DNA from: Massariosphaeria phaeospora | Taxonomy: Eukaryota > Ascomycota > Dothideomycetes > Pleosporales | NCBI GenBank assembly: GCA_011032825.1 | Contig: JAADJZ010000021.1 | Location: forward strand, 124,001 to 188,000 | Direction of reading: 5' to 3' | Length of the DNA stretch: 64,000 bases | In this document: positions 53,920-64,000 of the stretch, piece by piece | How positions within the stretch are numbered: the first letter of the stretch is position 1 | How the letters are laid out: each line of letters opens with the position of its first letter | Translations under genes and position numbers: made by a program | The notes under the pieces: generated by a model | Databases searched by the model: none | Told to the model about the DNA's origin: nothing | Seen by the model: only the letters and a program-made list of their open reading frames with translations

Positions 53920-56015
53920 CTTGCAGACTGAATCCGCACGCGGTGCAGAGTACGACCGATAACTAGGGATTCGGGTAGAGGCCACGGGACGCGAGGGTTG
54001 CACGATACCGTCACGGAGGGAGTCGAGACCTGAAGGATTGAAACATGCGGTCAGCTTCCCCGGCGCGGTTGGCCCAGCAGGTAGCACAAGGCTAGAGTTT
54101 CCTTCTCCACACGAGCATATTCCACAGAGCTGGCGTCGCAGCCGCGGTCGGAGGCGGAGTTGTTCGGGTACAGGACTGGGCCAGCGTCGAGCAGTGAGCG
54201 TAGTGTATGTAACATGGCCTCGTTTTCTCATTGCAACCAGCCAAGGGAACCGAATGCGCGGTCGAAGCGGCGGCGGCCAGCCACGGTCCCGCCGCGGCCA
54301 TGGTCGTGAGCGCGCTGAGTGATGCTGTGACGTCTGGCGCACTGGCCCTGTCTGTTTGATGCCGAACACACCCATTAATCACGGCGACGCGCCCGCCCGC
54401 TGGCCGTCCTGCGCAAAAGCTGTCCCGGGGAAGCGGCAAGCGCTGCGAGTGCTGGGCCCAGCTACCCATCTAGCGAGCGGCTGCGGGCCCGTTCAAGCAA
54501 GAGTTGCGGCACCGGCTGGGTGTGTGGTGGAGTGCTCAGTGTCCCTCCCACGCAGCCCTGAGTAGTAGGGGACACGCCGGACGAGCGTGAGGGGGCTCGC
54601 TTGGAGCGTGGGGGGATGTATTTACGAGCGTCTCCAGGTTATCGCGGGTCGAACAGTTCCTTTTGCTGCCGCGGCGCGCGCCACGACCAGCGCGCAGACG
54701 AATCACGCCGCGCAGTCGCTGGGTGACAGGCCCAGCAGCCGCGAGGTGGTGAGGCCGGGACGCGCACTGTGTGAGGTTGTGAGAGGTGGTGGTTCGGCGC
54801 CGCCCTGATGCTCCCCCCTCATGCCCCGTCTCCCAGCGCACGGCAATATGCAGGCGGGCGTCTGGCTGGCTGACTCTCTGGCTGCTGATGCATGTGGCTC
54901 GCAGCCTCGCGCTCCGCATCTGCAAACGCTCCGGCGGGGCGCATACTGCCAGAGCCGCTCTGGTCTCGCCGCGGACGACTCAGGATGGATCATGGGCGTG
55001 GGAGGAGAGGGTACTAAGGCCATGCGTGGTGTGCTATAGGCGGCCGTGGACACATGGGAGGGACGAGGGCAGAGTCAGTCTCCAGCCATGGCCGTGGTCC
55101 CAAGTGTCAGTCTCCCCCAGCCAGGTGGCCGTAGTCGTCGTAGCTCGGAGGCGCATTATCATCACACCGTCGCTCGCATCCGCTGTCGGCGGGCCCTGGA
55201 GGTGGGTGCGTGTACGGCGGAGGAGCTGGCTGGCAGGTTGCAGGCTTGCAGTGCCGTCGTCCATGGCCGCCATGGCGTTTCTTTTTGCTAGAGGCTCTCC
55301 CCCAGGCGCCGATTGTGGGCGCGCTGGGAGCAGGAATTCCCTCCCTCTTGTACGCCGTCACGCTCGCCTTCCTCCCTCCGGTTTCACCTGGAGCAGCCCC
55401 ATCGCTCCATGTGCATGAGGCGGCCTTTGCATTGACTGAGATCGATACGGTTCGCGCAGCTCCTGGTGCAACAAAACCCGCCGTTTCGCGCCGCCAGGAC
55501 CGATGTGTTGCAGAGCGCCTTCGTGCCTGGCAGCATAGTGTCGCCGGCTGGCAAGCCCCGTGCCTGTGCCTGTGGCCGTACCTAGGCAGATCGCGCGCTC
55601 CTGGGTTCTTGATATATTGGCGTGCCCCTGGCCGTGGAAGCAGGTGGGTATCACAGCAACGACACCGCACTGCCCGCTGCCCGCCGCCCGCTGCCCTGCT
55701 ACTAGAGGCCGCTCTGCCCGCGCGTGGACAACGACGACGACGACGGCGACGACGCAGACGACGACCCGCCAGAGCCCGCAGTTCCTGTTGCGCTGCCGAG
55801 GGACGCGCGCCTGCTGTGGCATCGCCAGGCCCATCCAATTGACGCCGCCGCCGCCGGTGCTGTCCAAACCAAAGGGGGGGGGAAAGCGCGCTCGCTCATC
55901 GCCTGCTCCTTCACTCGCACTCGCACTCGCACTCGCACGCACCCAGGCCCGCGCCCGCCAGGTCTGCTCTGCTGCGAGGAGGCCCCGCGCAGCTCACCAG
56001 CCAGCGCTCGCGACC
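53920..56015. other. GC-rich intergenic region upstream of otubain
   Basis: 2.1 kb, long open frames on both strands caused by high GC, none with a recognisable domain. It includes a run of G near 55872 and (TCGCAC)n at about 55911-55940. Probably the CSN2 3' end plus the otubain promoter and 5' UTR. Confidence 0.55.
55908..55943 (+). repeat. (TCGCAC)n microsatellite
   Basis: About five copies of TCGCAC upstream of the otubain start. Similar His/Thr/Pro-coding CACCCG and CACGCA runs continue inside exon 1, so slippage may shape the N-terminus. Confidence 0.75.
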
Positions 56016-58087
56016 ATGAGCCGGCCGGCAGTGATGGCGGCCAGCTTCCACGCCCAGGCCTACGGGCACCCGCTCCCGCACGCACACGCACACGCACCCT
56101 TCGCCAGCGCCGCCCACTCAGGCTTGACGTACCGCCAGCACCCGCAAACGCACCCGCACCCGCACACGCACCACCCGCTCCACTCGCACCCGCACCCGCT
56201 CCAGCTCCAGCTCCAGCCCCAGCCCCAGCCCCAACAGGCCCCGCCCGCACCCGCCCCGGAGCTTCCCGCCGGCTACAACTCCCAACACACTGGCCACCAC
56301 GCCTGCACCCGCACCCGCACCTCGACCGTCAGGATGGCCGGCCCCGCTTACATGGCCGCCGACGACGAGCTCGCGCACTTCCAGAAGCTCTCCAACGACT
56401 ATGAGCCGCCCGCCACCGTGAGTTGCAGCCCGCGCGCCCTCTGCCCCGTCCAAGTATCGCTACTGACCCGCCGCAGGGCCCGCTGGTCGGCGAGCGCCAG
56501 AGCAGCAGCGCCATCGCGACCGAGTATGAGGCCGCCGACCCCGTCTACCGCATCAAGACGGCCGCGCTGCCCGACACGTACGCCTACTTCCGCACCTGTC
56601 GCGGCGACGGCCACTGCGGCTGGCGAGGTACGCTCCCCCGCGCCCGCCATTGGCACTGTGTGTGTGCGTCTACTGACCGCGGCCAGCAATCGCCTTCACC
56701 TACTTCGAGACGCTGCTGCGCATCGGCGACGTGAACCGGCTCGAGGACGAGGAGGTGCGTCTGTCGTCGATGCACAACCTGCTCAACCTCGCCGGCTTCT
56801 CGCAGCATGTCTACATCGACTGGGTCGAGGAGGCCTTCGACCTGCTGCGCAAGCTCGCCAACTCGCTGCGGGCCATGGACGGCAGCGGGCCCGACATCCT
56901 GCTGCAGACGTTCAACGACATGAGCACCGCCATGGCCATCATCACCTATTTCAAGGTACGTGCAAGCCAGCTGCCCTGACCGGCTCGCGCAGAACAAGCG
57001 ACTGACAGCCTGCTGCAGCTCCTCGCCAGTGCTTGGATCCAGTCGCACCCGGACGATTTCGCGGCCTTCTGCCACATGGACCTCAAGTCCTACTGCCAGC
57101 TCAACATCGAGGCGGCGCAGTGCGAAATCGACAACGTGGCTGTGGTCGCCCTTGCCGAATCGGTTGTGAAGCCGGCCGGCATTGGTCTGGAGATCATGTA
57201 CCTCGACCGATCGCCCGGCGAGGAAATCAACAACACCTACCGCGCCGAGCCGACGGACCACACTGGGCTTCCGCTGTCCCACCCGCCTATGATGCGACTG
57301 CTCTACCGCCCGTAAGCATGCCGTTGTCACACGCTGCCCTTTTGCGCGCTAACCAGCTGTTAGTGGCCATTATGACATCCTCTACAAGGCCGAAGACTTC
57401 CCCGCCCCTGTCCAGTATAGCCAGCCTACGCAGTCCTCGCTCCACGTGGCCCTCGCTGGCTATACCGACGACTTCGTGCCCACGGCCTCGAACATGTCCG
57501 ACGTTATGACGATGATTCCGGGCATGTATCCAACCGGCTTAGGCCAACGGTGGCCTTCAGTCTCGTACGACCACTACCCAAGCCCAGCCCCGCAACCACA
57601 GCTCGCGCCTGTACAAACGTACGCCCCTACGCCGACGCCAGCCGTGTCTGTCGCACCCATTGCCCCGGTGACCAGTTCTCACCAGGACTACGTGTCCCCC
57701 ATCCACGCTAGCCATGGGAACCATCACTCCATTCACCTGGAGCCTCCCGTCACCCTCCCCATACACCCTCCGCCGTCGGCGCCTCCAATGATAATGGAGC
57801 GGACTCCGTCAATGGCGGCAGAGAGGGGTGGGCCATTTAGGCCCTCGGTGTATGAGCTTGAGCCGGGATTTGGGTCCGGTCCTCGACACGCCCTCCCTTT
57901 TCAGACCTCAATATTCCGCAAGTCAGTTCTCCGTCCAATTGCCTCATCTTTCCGAGACTAACTATTGCCTAGCTCGCACTTCAACACGGCCCATTTCCTA
58001 AATCCAGACTTCCAGCCTGAAGAGTGGTCACCCGACTCGGAATACGCTACGGGCAATCGGGGTAGACACAAGTCAACTTCTCAGTAA
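56016..58087 (+). CDS. Otubain-type ubiquitin thioesterase (peptidase family C65)
   Basis: Deubiquitinating cysteine protease; the family cleaves isopeptide bonds in ubiquitin chains. Six exons: 56016-56417, 56477-56627, 56687-56955, 57019-57311, 57364-57921, 57973-58087, giving 595 aa. Introns are 51-63 nt. The catalytic block CRGDGHCGWRAIAF carries Asp178 and Cys181, and GHYDILYK carries His374. The rest of the C65 fold is present (FETLLRIGDVNRLEDEEV, DLLRKLANSLRAM, FNDMSTAMAIITYFK, ITYFK|LLASAWIQ). The N-terminus is His/Pro/Gln-rich (about 25-100). A second in-frame ATG at 56334, just before the conserved part, is an alternative start. The C-terminus is Pro-rich and ends after a last intron with branch point CTAAC, giving HFNTAHFLNPDFQPEEW and a TAA at 58085. 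Confidence 0.93.
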
Positions 58088-61000
58088 CAGTTACTCTCTC
58101 ACAATTGCGCTTTCTCACCTTCGCTTTCTGGGAGGCTCCTTTCGCCATTTTAGCGAACACTTAGCGCTGGCGTTCAACGAGCTGTGAATGTTTGCTTTCG
58201 ATTGCATCACCTTTCAACACGGCTCATTACGACGACTGATACGATACCATTGTTAATCCACTTTCGGCACATCACCTTGTTACCTTTATATGTCCAAAAG
58301 CTGCAGTACTTTTTTCTGGTCTATCCGTGGCCGCAATGGCTTTTCCTAGCACTATGCTTCATCCCGGCATCAATTTTACTTCTGTCTCGTTGGTCTGGGC
58401 GGAAACATACTTTACTCCAGATTGCAAGAATCTTACCCGCGAGGATGCACGACCGTCACGACTCAAAGACTATTTGCCTCAGGGTGCCAACGTTACTTAG
58501 AGTTGAACATCTTTATTTGGCCTTGAACCCTATTCTTGGTATACCTTCACCACCCCCACTTTCTAATCCCGCTTTCCTCTCTTTCCCAAACTATTTGGTA
58601 TGCGTGGTTTTCCTATCTCTCTCTCTAAGCTTCTATCAGTCCCGGCCGATATCTGGTTTCCTTGTTTCACTCTCATCGATCCCCGGTTTTTGGTTTTCCG
58701 AGAACACATAACCTGTTCCTGTCCAGCGATCGCCGTGGAGTTTGCACTACTGAATGTACGGGTCGGCAAGGGATTTGTCTTCGGGCCGTGGGTGCGATAA
58801 TGGCGCAACAGGATGTGTTCTGGCTAGGTTATTCCAGAAACAACGGGCAATGGGCTCTGAATGAGGGGACTTGGTTTGGCCGGCAGGATATGGACCATTA
58901 AGTTTGCTGTAACCAAGGCATTCTACATATGCTCTGGGCGCAGTAGGCTTAGATAGATTGTAGAAAACCGCCAGAAAATACAAACTGAGATACTTCACCA
59001 TGTCGGATGTTACTTCTATTGTGTGTTTTCAGTGGGCAAAGGGTATCTCTGGGGTTTCAATGTCCAGTACGCACGAATTTGGGTGAGTACCGCCCTGGCT
59101 ATTAGCTATGTATATACCGACCACTAACAGTAGACAGAAAAGACTAGCTGAGACCCTACCCTAAGTCAAGATTCGATGTTGCTGCTGCCGAGGTTTCCTC
59201 TAAAGCACTCGCCCGTTTTCACTTTACAACGAATGGATACACAGCGGGTCAACATGATTCCAAAAGCCCAGGTCTTCCGAATCACTCAGCTCCGCACCAG
59301 GAGCGCAAACAAACCTCGTCATGCCTGTCCATGGAGGTCTGACGACGGGAAAGATGCTGGGAAAGGAGACTCAACTCGGCACGGCGTGCCGGTACTTGGA
59401 TGCACAAGGCCACATCTCATCATGGGAACCAGATGGGTTTGGGCTTTGGATTTGGGACGGCGATGTCTTACTAATTAGACGCTCGGTAGGTCGTCGGTCG
59501 GTAGGTCAGTCGGGCGTGTGTACGTACCTACTTTGTACATGGATGGCTTGGGCAAGTCAATCGGCAAAGTCGGCAGTCGGCACTGGGGCACACCAGATCG
59601 ATGCAGAGATGAACATGTGCGAGATCTTTCGACATGTCTTTCACAGGCACAGACACAGGTACAGACACAGGTAGGCAGGTAGGCACGGGGAGTACACACG
59701 GCGGGGCTGAGTTGCGTTGGGCGAATCGATATTTGGGTTTGGGTATCTGGGTACTTGGGCACGGAGTGGGTCTGTTCAAAGGGAGAGCAGGTAGAACATG
59801 GCGCTGGCTGGCTGGGGAGGCGAGGGCAGAATACGAGGCTGGCTATGTAACTACACACAGTACCGAGGAGGGTACGGCGAACAGAGGTACTCGATACCTG
59901 TGTATACATGTTATCTGTGTGGTCTAGGTACCACTATCACAACCACGGGACCGGGTTTTGACTTCGACGGCGATGTGTAGCTGAGACAAAATTCAACTGG
60001 GCGACGGTCGGTGGTTCGCGCATCTGTCTGTCTGTCTACTTCGTATCTACTCGCCCATACTCAGGTCTATCGAGTAGGTACCACCAAAGAAGCCCTCACG
60101 ATAGCATCATCCCGTCCAGTAGACTTCTGCAAACTCAACCCCAGCCAAATCCAAAGCCAAAGCTCCCATTTTGCCCCCCCATCCCTCTCTCACCGCTCCC
60201 TTACTTACACAGCTACCAACCTAGACCGAGCAACCGACCGGCCCACATTTGCGCACCGCTCATCGATCTACCCTCACCCACCACCTAACCCGCAACAGCA
60301 AAGATCACCCGAGCCACAAAACCAGTTCACCCTGTGCATCCATCCACACGGGCGGCTGACGGGCATCCACAGGCCTCACACGAGAACCGGAGCGCGCGGC
60401 GAATAGACTGGAAAAGCAGAAGCTTTATTTTGCGCCGCGGTGCAAGTGGGCGAGGGAACGGTGCGCGCCCCCGTGACACGGCATCAGAGACACGGCGTCG
60501 ACTCGCTGCAACGCCGAAAGTAGTGAGCAAATCCAGTAGGGAAACTTGCTTGCCTCGACTCGAGCGTGCTGAATCATGCTTTTGTGCGTGCCGTGCTGCA
60601 TGTAAGTAAGGCATGCATAGGTATGTTATGTGTAGGTATGGAGAGTGTGTATGCTCACGGCCTGGTAAGCCGATCGGACTGGTTTATCGCAAGTGCGTGT
60701 GGATGCATGGAGGACAAAACCCCGCTTCTTGTGGCCTCATGTGGCTTGGAAACAAATCTGTGATTCTGTTGAGGGCGAGCGGAAGAGGCACTGGTTGATA
60801 GGGTCATGGCGCACGTTGTGTGATGCGTGCACAGTGGGTTGGGATCGGCTTCTCGTGGTTTCGAAAGACTCGCATTCCTATTCATGGGCTGGGAGAAGAG
60901 TCAAGCCGGTGCATATAGAGGTGATATGGAACAGTTCCCAATTGAGGCTTTTCTCCGCCTGTGCTGAGTTCGGCCGAACGTTTGGAGGGCGTTGGCGTAT

Positions 61001-61153
61001 CCTGGATTTCAGGCCCCGTTCTTACTAAAACACAAGATCTGGAGCGCGCTCCATTGGATGTGATACAGCCATTACAGCAGCGCCCCAGAATTCTCGAATT
61101 TTCAGCATATCGGAGCGTGTGAAACGCGCCTCACTTTAGCTGTCGGGTCCCCT
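58088..61153. other. 3-kb convergent intergenic region, otubain to Ipi3
   Basis: No gene I can support. The best ORF, 58184-58711 (+), starts with GTG and encodes a low-complexity hydrophobic peptide without family signature. Short tandem repeats occur: GGTAGGTCGTCGGTCGGTAG near 59486, ACAGACACAGG units at 59650-59672, (TCTG)n near 60022. GC is ordinary and no transposon ends are seen. Confidence 0.55.
59645..59695 (+). repeat. Short tandem repeats (ACAGACACAGGT, GGCAGGTA)
   Basis: GCACAGACACAGGTACAGAC then ACAGGTAGGCAGGTAGGCAC. Imperfect microsatellite in non-coding DNA. Confidence 0.7.
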
Positions 61154-62942
61154 TCAATCCGAGGAGCTCCCAGAAGCGTGGCTTCCTTCATCGTCTTCGT
61201 CTTCCTCTTGGCCCTCATCGTCGTCATCTGTGGCGACATCGTCCGATTCTGACTCGGAAGCAGAAGATCCTGCGAGCTCGGAGCCTGAGCTCATCTCCAC
61301 ATCATCGTCAGCATTTCCGTTCGCAAGGCCGAGGTCTCTTTTTGCTTTTTGCTGCTTGAGTGTGGACCTCTTCCTCTCTTTCTGCACAAAGAACGCGTTT
61401 TCTTCTCGTAGCTCGGACAATTGACCAAATGTAACTTTCTGTATGCGCTGCAGACTGGCCAGCTGTTTCTTTAATTCTTGAATTTCGCTCTCTTTCCCGT
61501 CGTGTGTTGCTCCAGCCCCGTTCATGCTCCCATTGACGCTTTGGTCAAGAGAGACAAAATCCGCAGCCGGACCCACAATGTTTTTCGATTGCGTGTTCCA
61601 AGACTCCAACTCGGCCAGACTCTCCTCAAGCATCGATGCCGGGAAGCTCGGATGTGTAAGAGCCGCCTCAAACTCGCTCATGTCTATGCCCGCTTCATCT
61701 GTGGCCGAGATCTGAGGAACGTCCAATCGGCCTACAAACTGCATGTTTAAGCTATAACTGTACGGGACAAGACCAGTGTCACCTGTGGTCAGACCCATAT
61801 CCTGCTTGGGCTTTATCACGGCATGGATCTTGAATTTTGGTTCTGGTGTGTTAGGGTAGCCCGTGGGGTCCAGGAACTGCAGATTCGGTACAGGCCCGGG
61901 GAGGTTGGCTAAAGTTGACAGATAGTTTCCTTTGGCAACATCCCAGCTAGCTATCTTTCCACTTGTATGGCCGGAGAGGATTGCCGTACCGTCCCAGCTC
62001 AAGGCCAGGCTTAGCACTCCGCCTAGTTTTTGGGAGTCTGCATTGAACCTCGTCTTGGTGGACGGTTGTACAGGTTGGTGAGACGAGGACGTATCACGGA
62101 GCATGTCAGTCGCCGTAGATTTCTGGACATGGTCGTAGAAGTCTATCGTTTGCAGGCTCCCATCCTCGTAAGCTACGAACAACGCACGATCGGCAGGATC
62201 AAGGGCAACGGCTGTCGGCAACTCTGGAAGGAGATATGTCCTTAGGGCTTGGCCATTGTGGTAGTCCCAGACGATTGCCGAACTGTCCTTCGACGCAGAG
62301 ACGGCAATGTTGGCGCCAGTAGCGCTATGCCCGCAGACCAGCGCCGTTATTGGGCCCCGGTGGGTATTGAGAGTCTGGAAGGGCGATCGAGAGGTGTCTG
62401 GGGAGAAGGAAAGTATCGAAGGCAGTGCCCAAACATGTATCATGGAATCTGAGGAGCCGGAGAGGAAGAAATTCGAGCTTGGATCAACGGCGAGAGTCGT
62501 CACGGGCTGGAGGTGCGAGGTCGACGTCGAGACTAGGCGGCCAGAACATATCTAGGCACCACATCAGTCCTGGGCGCGACATGTTGGGGCATATGCTGCG
62601 AACCTCCCATGCCAATATCCTGCCGCTCTCTGTGCCTAGCAGCAGCACTGCGTCCTTGGAAGCCAGCGCAATGCTATGGATCCTCTCCGGAAACGGCACG
62701 ACTGCTTCCTGGTTCCCTTTCTCCCTGCTATACACGTGCACCACAGCCTTCTCCACCTGCGCCGCGAACATGTGCGAGCTGCTCACCGCAAGCCCATTGG
62801 GTGCCGTTGCGCTCTTCTTGTAGACATGTCGCTGGGCGGCCAGTGGCTGGTATTCGTGGAAGAAAATACCGGCGTCCTTGGTAACCCCGGTGTTCGGTTT
62901 GCTATGGGCGGAGATCGCGGCGACGAAGTGTTCGGTGAGCAT
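61154..62942 (-). CDS. ipi3: Pre-rRNA-processing WD40 protein Ipi3 (Rix1 complex, WDR18 homologue)
   Basis: Subunit of the nuclear Rix1-Ipi1-Ipi3 complex needed for ITS2 processing and late 60S subunit assembly. Two exons: 62942-62604 and 62551-61154, giving 578 aa. The 52-nt phase-0 intron (donor GTTCGC, acceptor CCTAG) joins ILAWE to ICSGRLV. The donor is weak but the join restores the WD repeat. Start is ATG 62942 (MLTEHFVAAI, context GTCCGCCATGC); an upstream TTG in frame is ignored. WD repeats include LLGTESGRILAWE, FLSGSSDSMIHVWALP, AVSASKDSSAIVWDY, LFVAYEDGSLQTID and ILSGHTSGKIASWD. A coiled coil follows (EIQELKKQLASLQRIQ), then an acidic Ser/Asp/Glu tail (about 525-578). It is convergent with otubain, and transcribed in the same direction as the upstream IleRS, 0.8 kb away. 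Confidence 0.9.
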
Positions 62943-63733
62943 GGCGGACAATTCTGTGGTGGAGGGACGATGGGCAGCTTAGCTTGGCCGATAATTTTGG
63001 CGGCAGAAAAGTATCTGCTCGGGACATCTGCAGGTCGGAACCGAGGCTTCGGAATGACATCAGCAGGCGGAAACCTACCTCTTTACTACTACCCTCTATT
63101 ATTCACTCTCTAGCTGATGCTCTTGAAGCTGTAGCAGCTGCCTGTTGTTTACAGCGACGCGCCTTGAATTCCCTGGTCTCAAACACTGAGATTGCGAGGA
63201 TTCGAGACGCTTGGCAAGTCCAACCTCCCTAATTAGGCAGGTTTGAGAGCATGTTTCTAGTGAGGATTAGTAACTCGCACTCTTAACCCTGTGATATTCA
63301 CTCTGGAGTGTTACACACTTCCTTTCCTTCCCCAAGCTTTGTCGTGTGATGAGTTGATGCTTGGCAGATTCAACCTTCCTAGGTGGGCAACTTTCGGCAT
63401 GTGTCGAATACTCTTACCTCTCGCTTAAAACTGTTACCTTTTCTTCCTTGGCGCATTCTTCTCCCCATTTTCTCAAAACGCGGATCAACTAGAGTGCCTT
63501 TTGTGGAATTATTCCAATGTCTAAAGTTCAAGATATTGGGAGTACGCACGCCGCTGTGAGTTGTAGTCAAAGTATGGTAGGCGACGAACACCCAACTGAC
63601 TGATTGCATCTTCACATGGCCAAGTTCAGCGTTGTTATCATGTATGAAACCCCTGACTAGGAAGTTCATGGGTAGTTTAAAGCAGGAAGCGATTTTATAG
63701 CTTTACACGGGTGTCGTAGAGAATGGTGGACAT
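62943..63733. other. Intergenic region between IleRS 3' end and Ipi3
   Basis: About 790 bp: the Ipi3 promoter plus the IleRS 3' UTR. It contains a pair of imperfect direct repeats (GCTTGGCAAGTCCAACCTCC at 63209 and GCTTGGCAGATTCAACCTTC at 63359). A 96-codon minus ORF at 63379-63669 has no recognisable domain and is not annotated as a gene. Confidence 0.6.
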
Positions 63734-64000
63734 TTATTCGTCTTCTTTGACCACATCCTCGCACCGCTCACACAAATCGCCCTCGTTCCAGGCGTCAAAC
63801 CTCCAACACCTAGGGCACTTGTGCATGTCCGCTTTCCTCACAACCACAACCATAACAGCTTTCTCACCACTCTCTTTACCGACCACAAACTCCTCTTTGT
63901 CCCACCACAGGCCCGTTTGCTCCAAGCTTTTTATATGTGTGCCGACAATATCGTTGCCCTCCCAGCTTACTGGTCCTTCGGTCCCAAATCCACTCACCAC
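63734..64000 (-). CDS. ism1: Isoleucyl-tRNA synthetase, mitochondrial type, C-terminal part (gene continues past window)
   Basis: The last 88 codons of a minus-strand gene, stop TAA at 63734-63736. The sequence VVVRKADMHKCPRCWRF, then NEGDLCERCEDVV has two Cys pairs (CPRC and CERC). This is the C-terminal zinc-binding module of bacterial and mitochondrial isoleucyl-tRNA synthetases, which charge organellar tRNA-Ile. Cytosolic eukaryotic IleRS lacks this arrangement, hence the mitochondrial assignment. Catalytic HIGH and KMSKS motifs would lie outside the window. The start seen at the window edge is artificial. Confidence 0.8.
   Translation of the reverse strand: MVSGFGTEGPVSWEGNDIVGTHIKSLEQTGLWWDKEEFVVGKESGEKAVMVVVVRKADMHKCPRCWRFDAWNEGDLCERCEDVVKEDE

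Noticed and set aside
54000..56000. Many overlapping ORFs of 100-240 codons upstream of otubain
   Set aside because: High GC leaves all frames open; peptides are Arg/Pro/Ala low complexity with no family signature or splice structure.
55560..57005. 481-codon ORF read as a single-exon protein
   Set aside because: Only 56016-56417 is coding (otubain exon 1); the rest reads through introns and wrong frames of exons 2 and 3.
58184..58711. 175-codon ORF as a membrane protein or effector
   Set aside because: GTG start, hydrophobicity from T-rich non-coding DNA, no signal peptide cleavage pattern or cysteine pattern.
63379..63669. 96-codon minus ORF between IleRS and Ipi3
   Set aside because: It has an ATG but no domain, and lies in a plausible 3' UTR/promoter interval; left unannotated.
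1..64000. tRNA, rRNA or other structured RNA genes
   Set aside because: I saw no convincing A/B-box pair or rRNA core sequence by eye; a tRNAscan or Infernal run could still find one.

Overview
The window looks like nuclear DNA of a filamentous ascomycete, most likely a Dothideomycete (order inferred, not shown). The right-hand genes have 45-160 nt GT-AG introns with fungal branch points and fungal-type proteins. The left part carries the C-to-T/G-to-A signature of repeat-induced point mutation (RIP). I see no bacterial operon, CRISPR array, tRNA or rRNA.

There are two compartments. Bases 1 to about 46,950 are AT-rich and hold no gene I would call intact. Nearly all of it is nested, RIP-degraded transposons: three Ty3/gypsy chromovirus relics plus one solo LTR; sixteen pogo/Fot1-like (DDE_1) DNA transposons, here called Pg1-Pg16; three copies of a 428-bp MITE with long inverted ends; five copies of a 330-394-bp MITE with 8-bp target duplications; and a probable Mutator-like element. 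Two stacks can be unpicked base by base: Pg13 > Pg14 > Pg15 > Pg16 at 37.1-47.0 kb, and Pg9 split by Pg10 (itself split by a solo LTR) and Pg11 at 28.2-34.0 kb. Removing the insertions restores about 1.6-2.1 kb per element.

Bases 46,957 to 64,000 are a normal-GC gene block: deoxyribose-phosphate aldolase (+), Rho3-type GTPase (-), COP9 signalosome subunit 2 (+), otubain deubiquitinase (+), Ipi3 pre-rRNA processing WD40 protein (-), and the 3' end of a mitochondrial-type isoleucyl-tRNA synthetase (-). These are unrelated housekeeping genes, not a cluster. Rho3 and CSN2 are divergent; aldolase/Rho3 and otubain/Ipi3 are convergent. The compartment border is sharp: transposon Pg13 ends 66 bp upstream of the aldolase start codon, and RIP fades within that element.

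The most interesting observation is structural. Almost every pogo-like lineage here, whatever its sequence, has the same end layout: 11 bp beginning with the target TA, then two tandem 17-bp units. The unit sequence differs between lineages but matches between the two ends of one element. I found no sign of a defence system or metabolic cluster.
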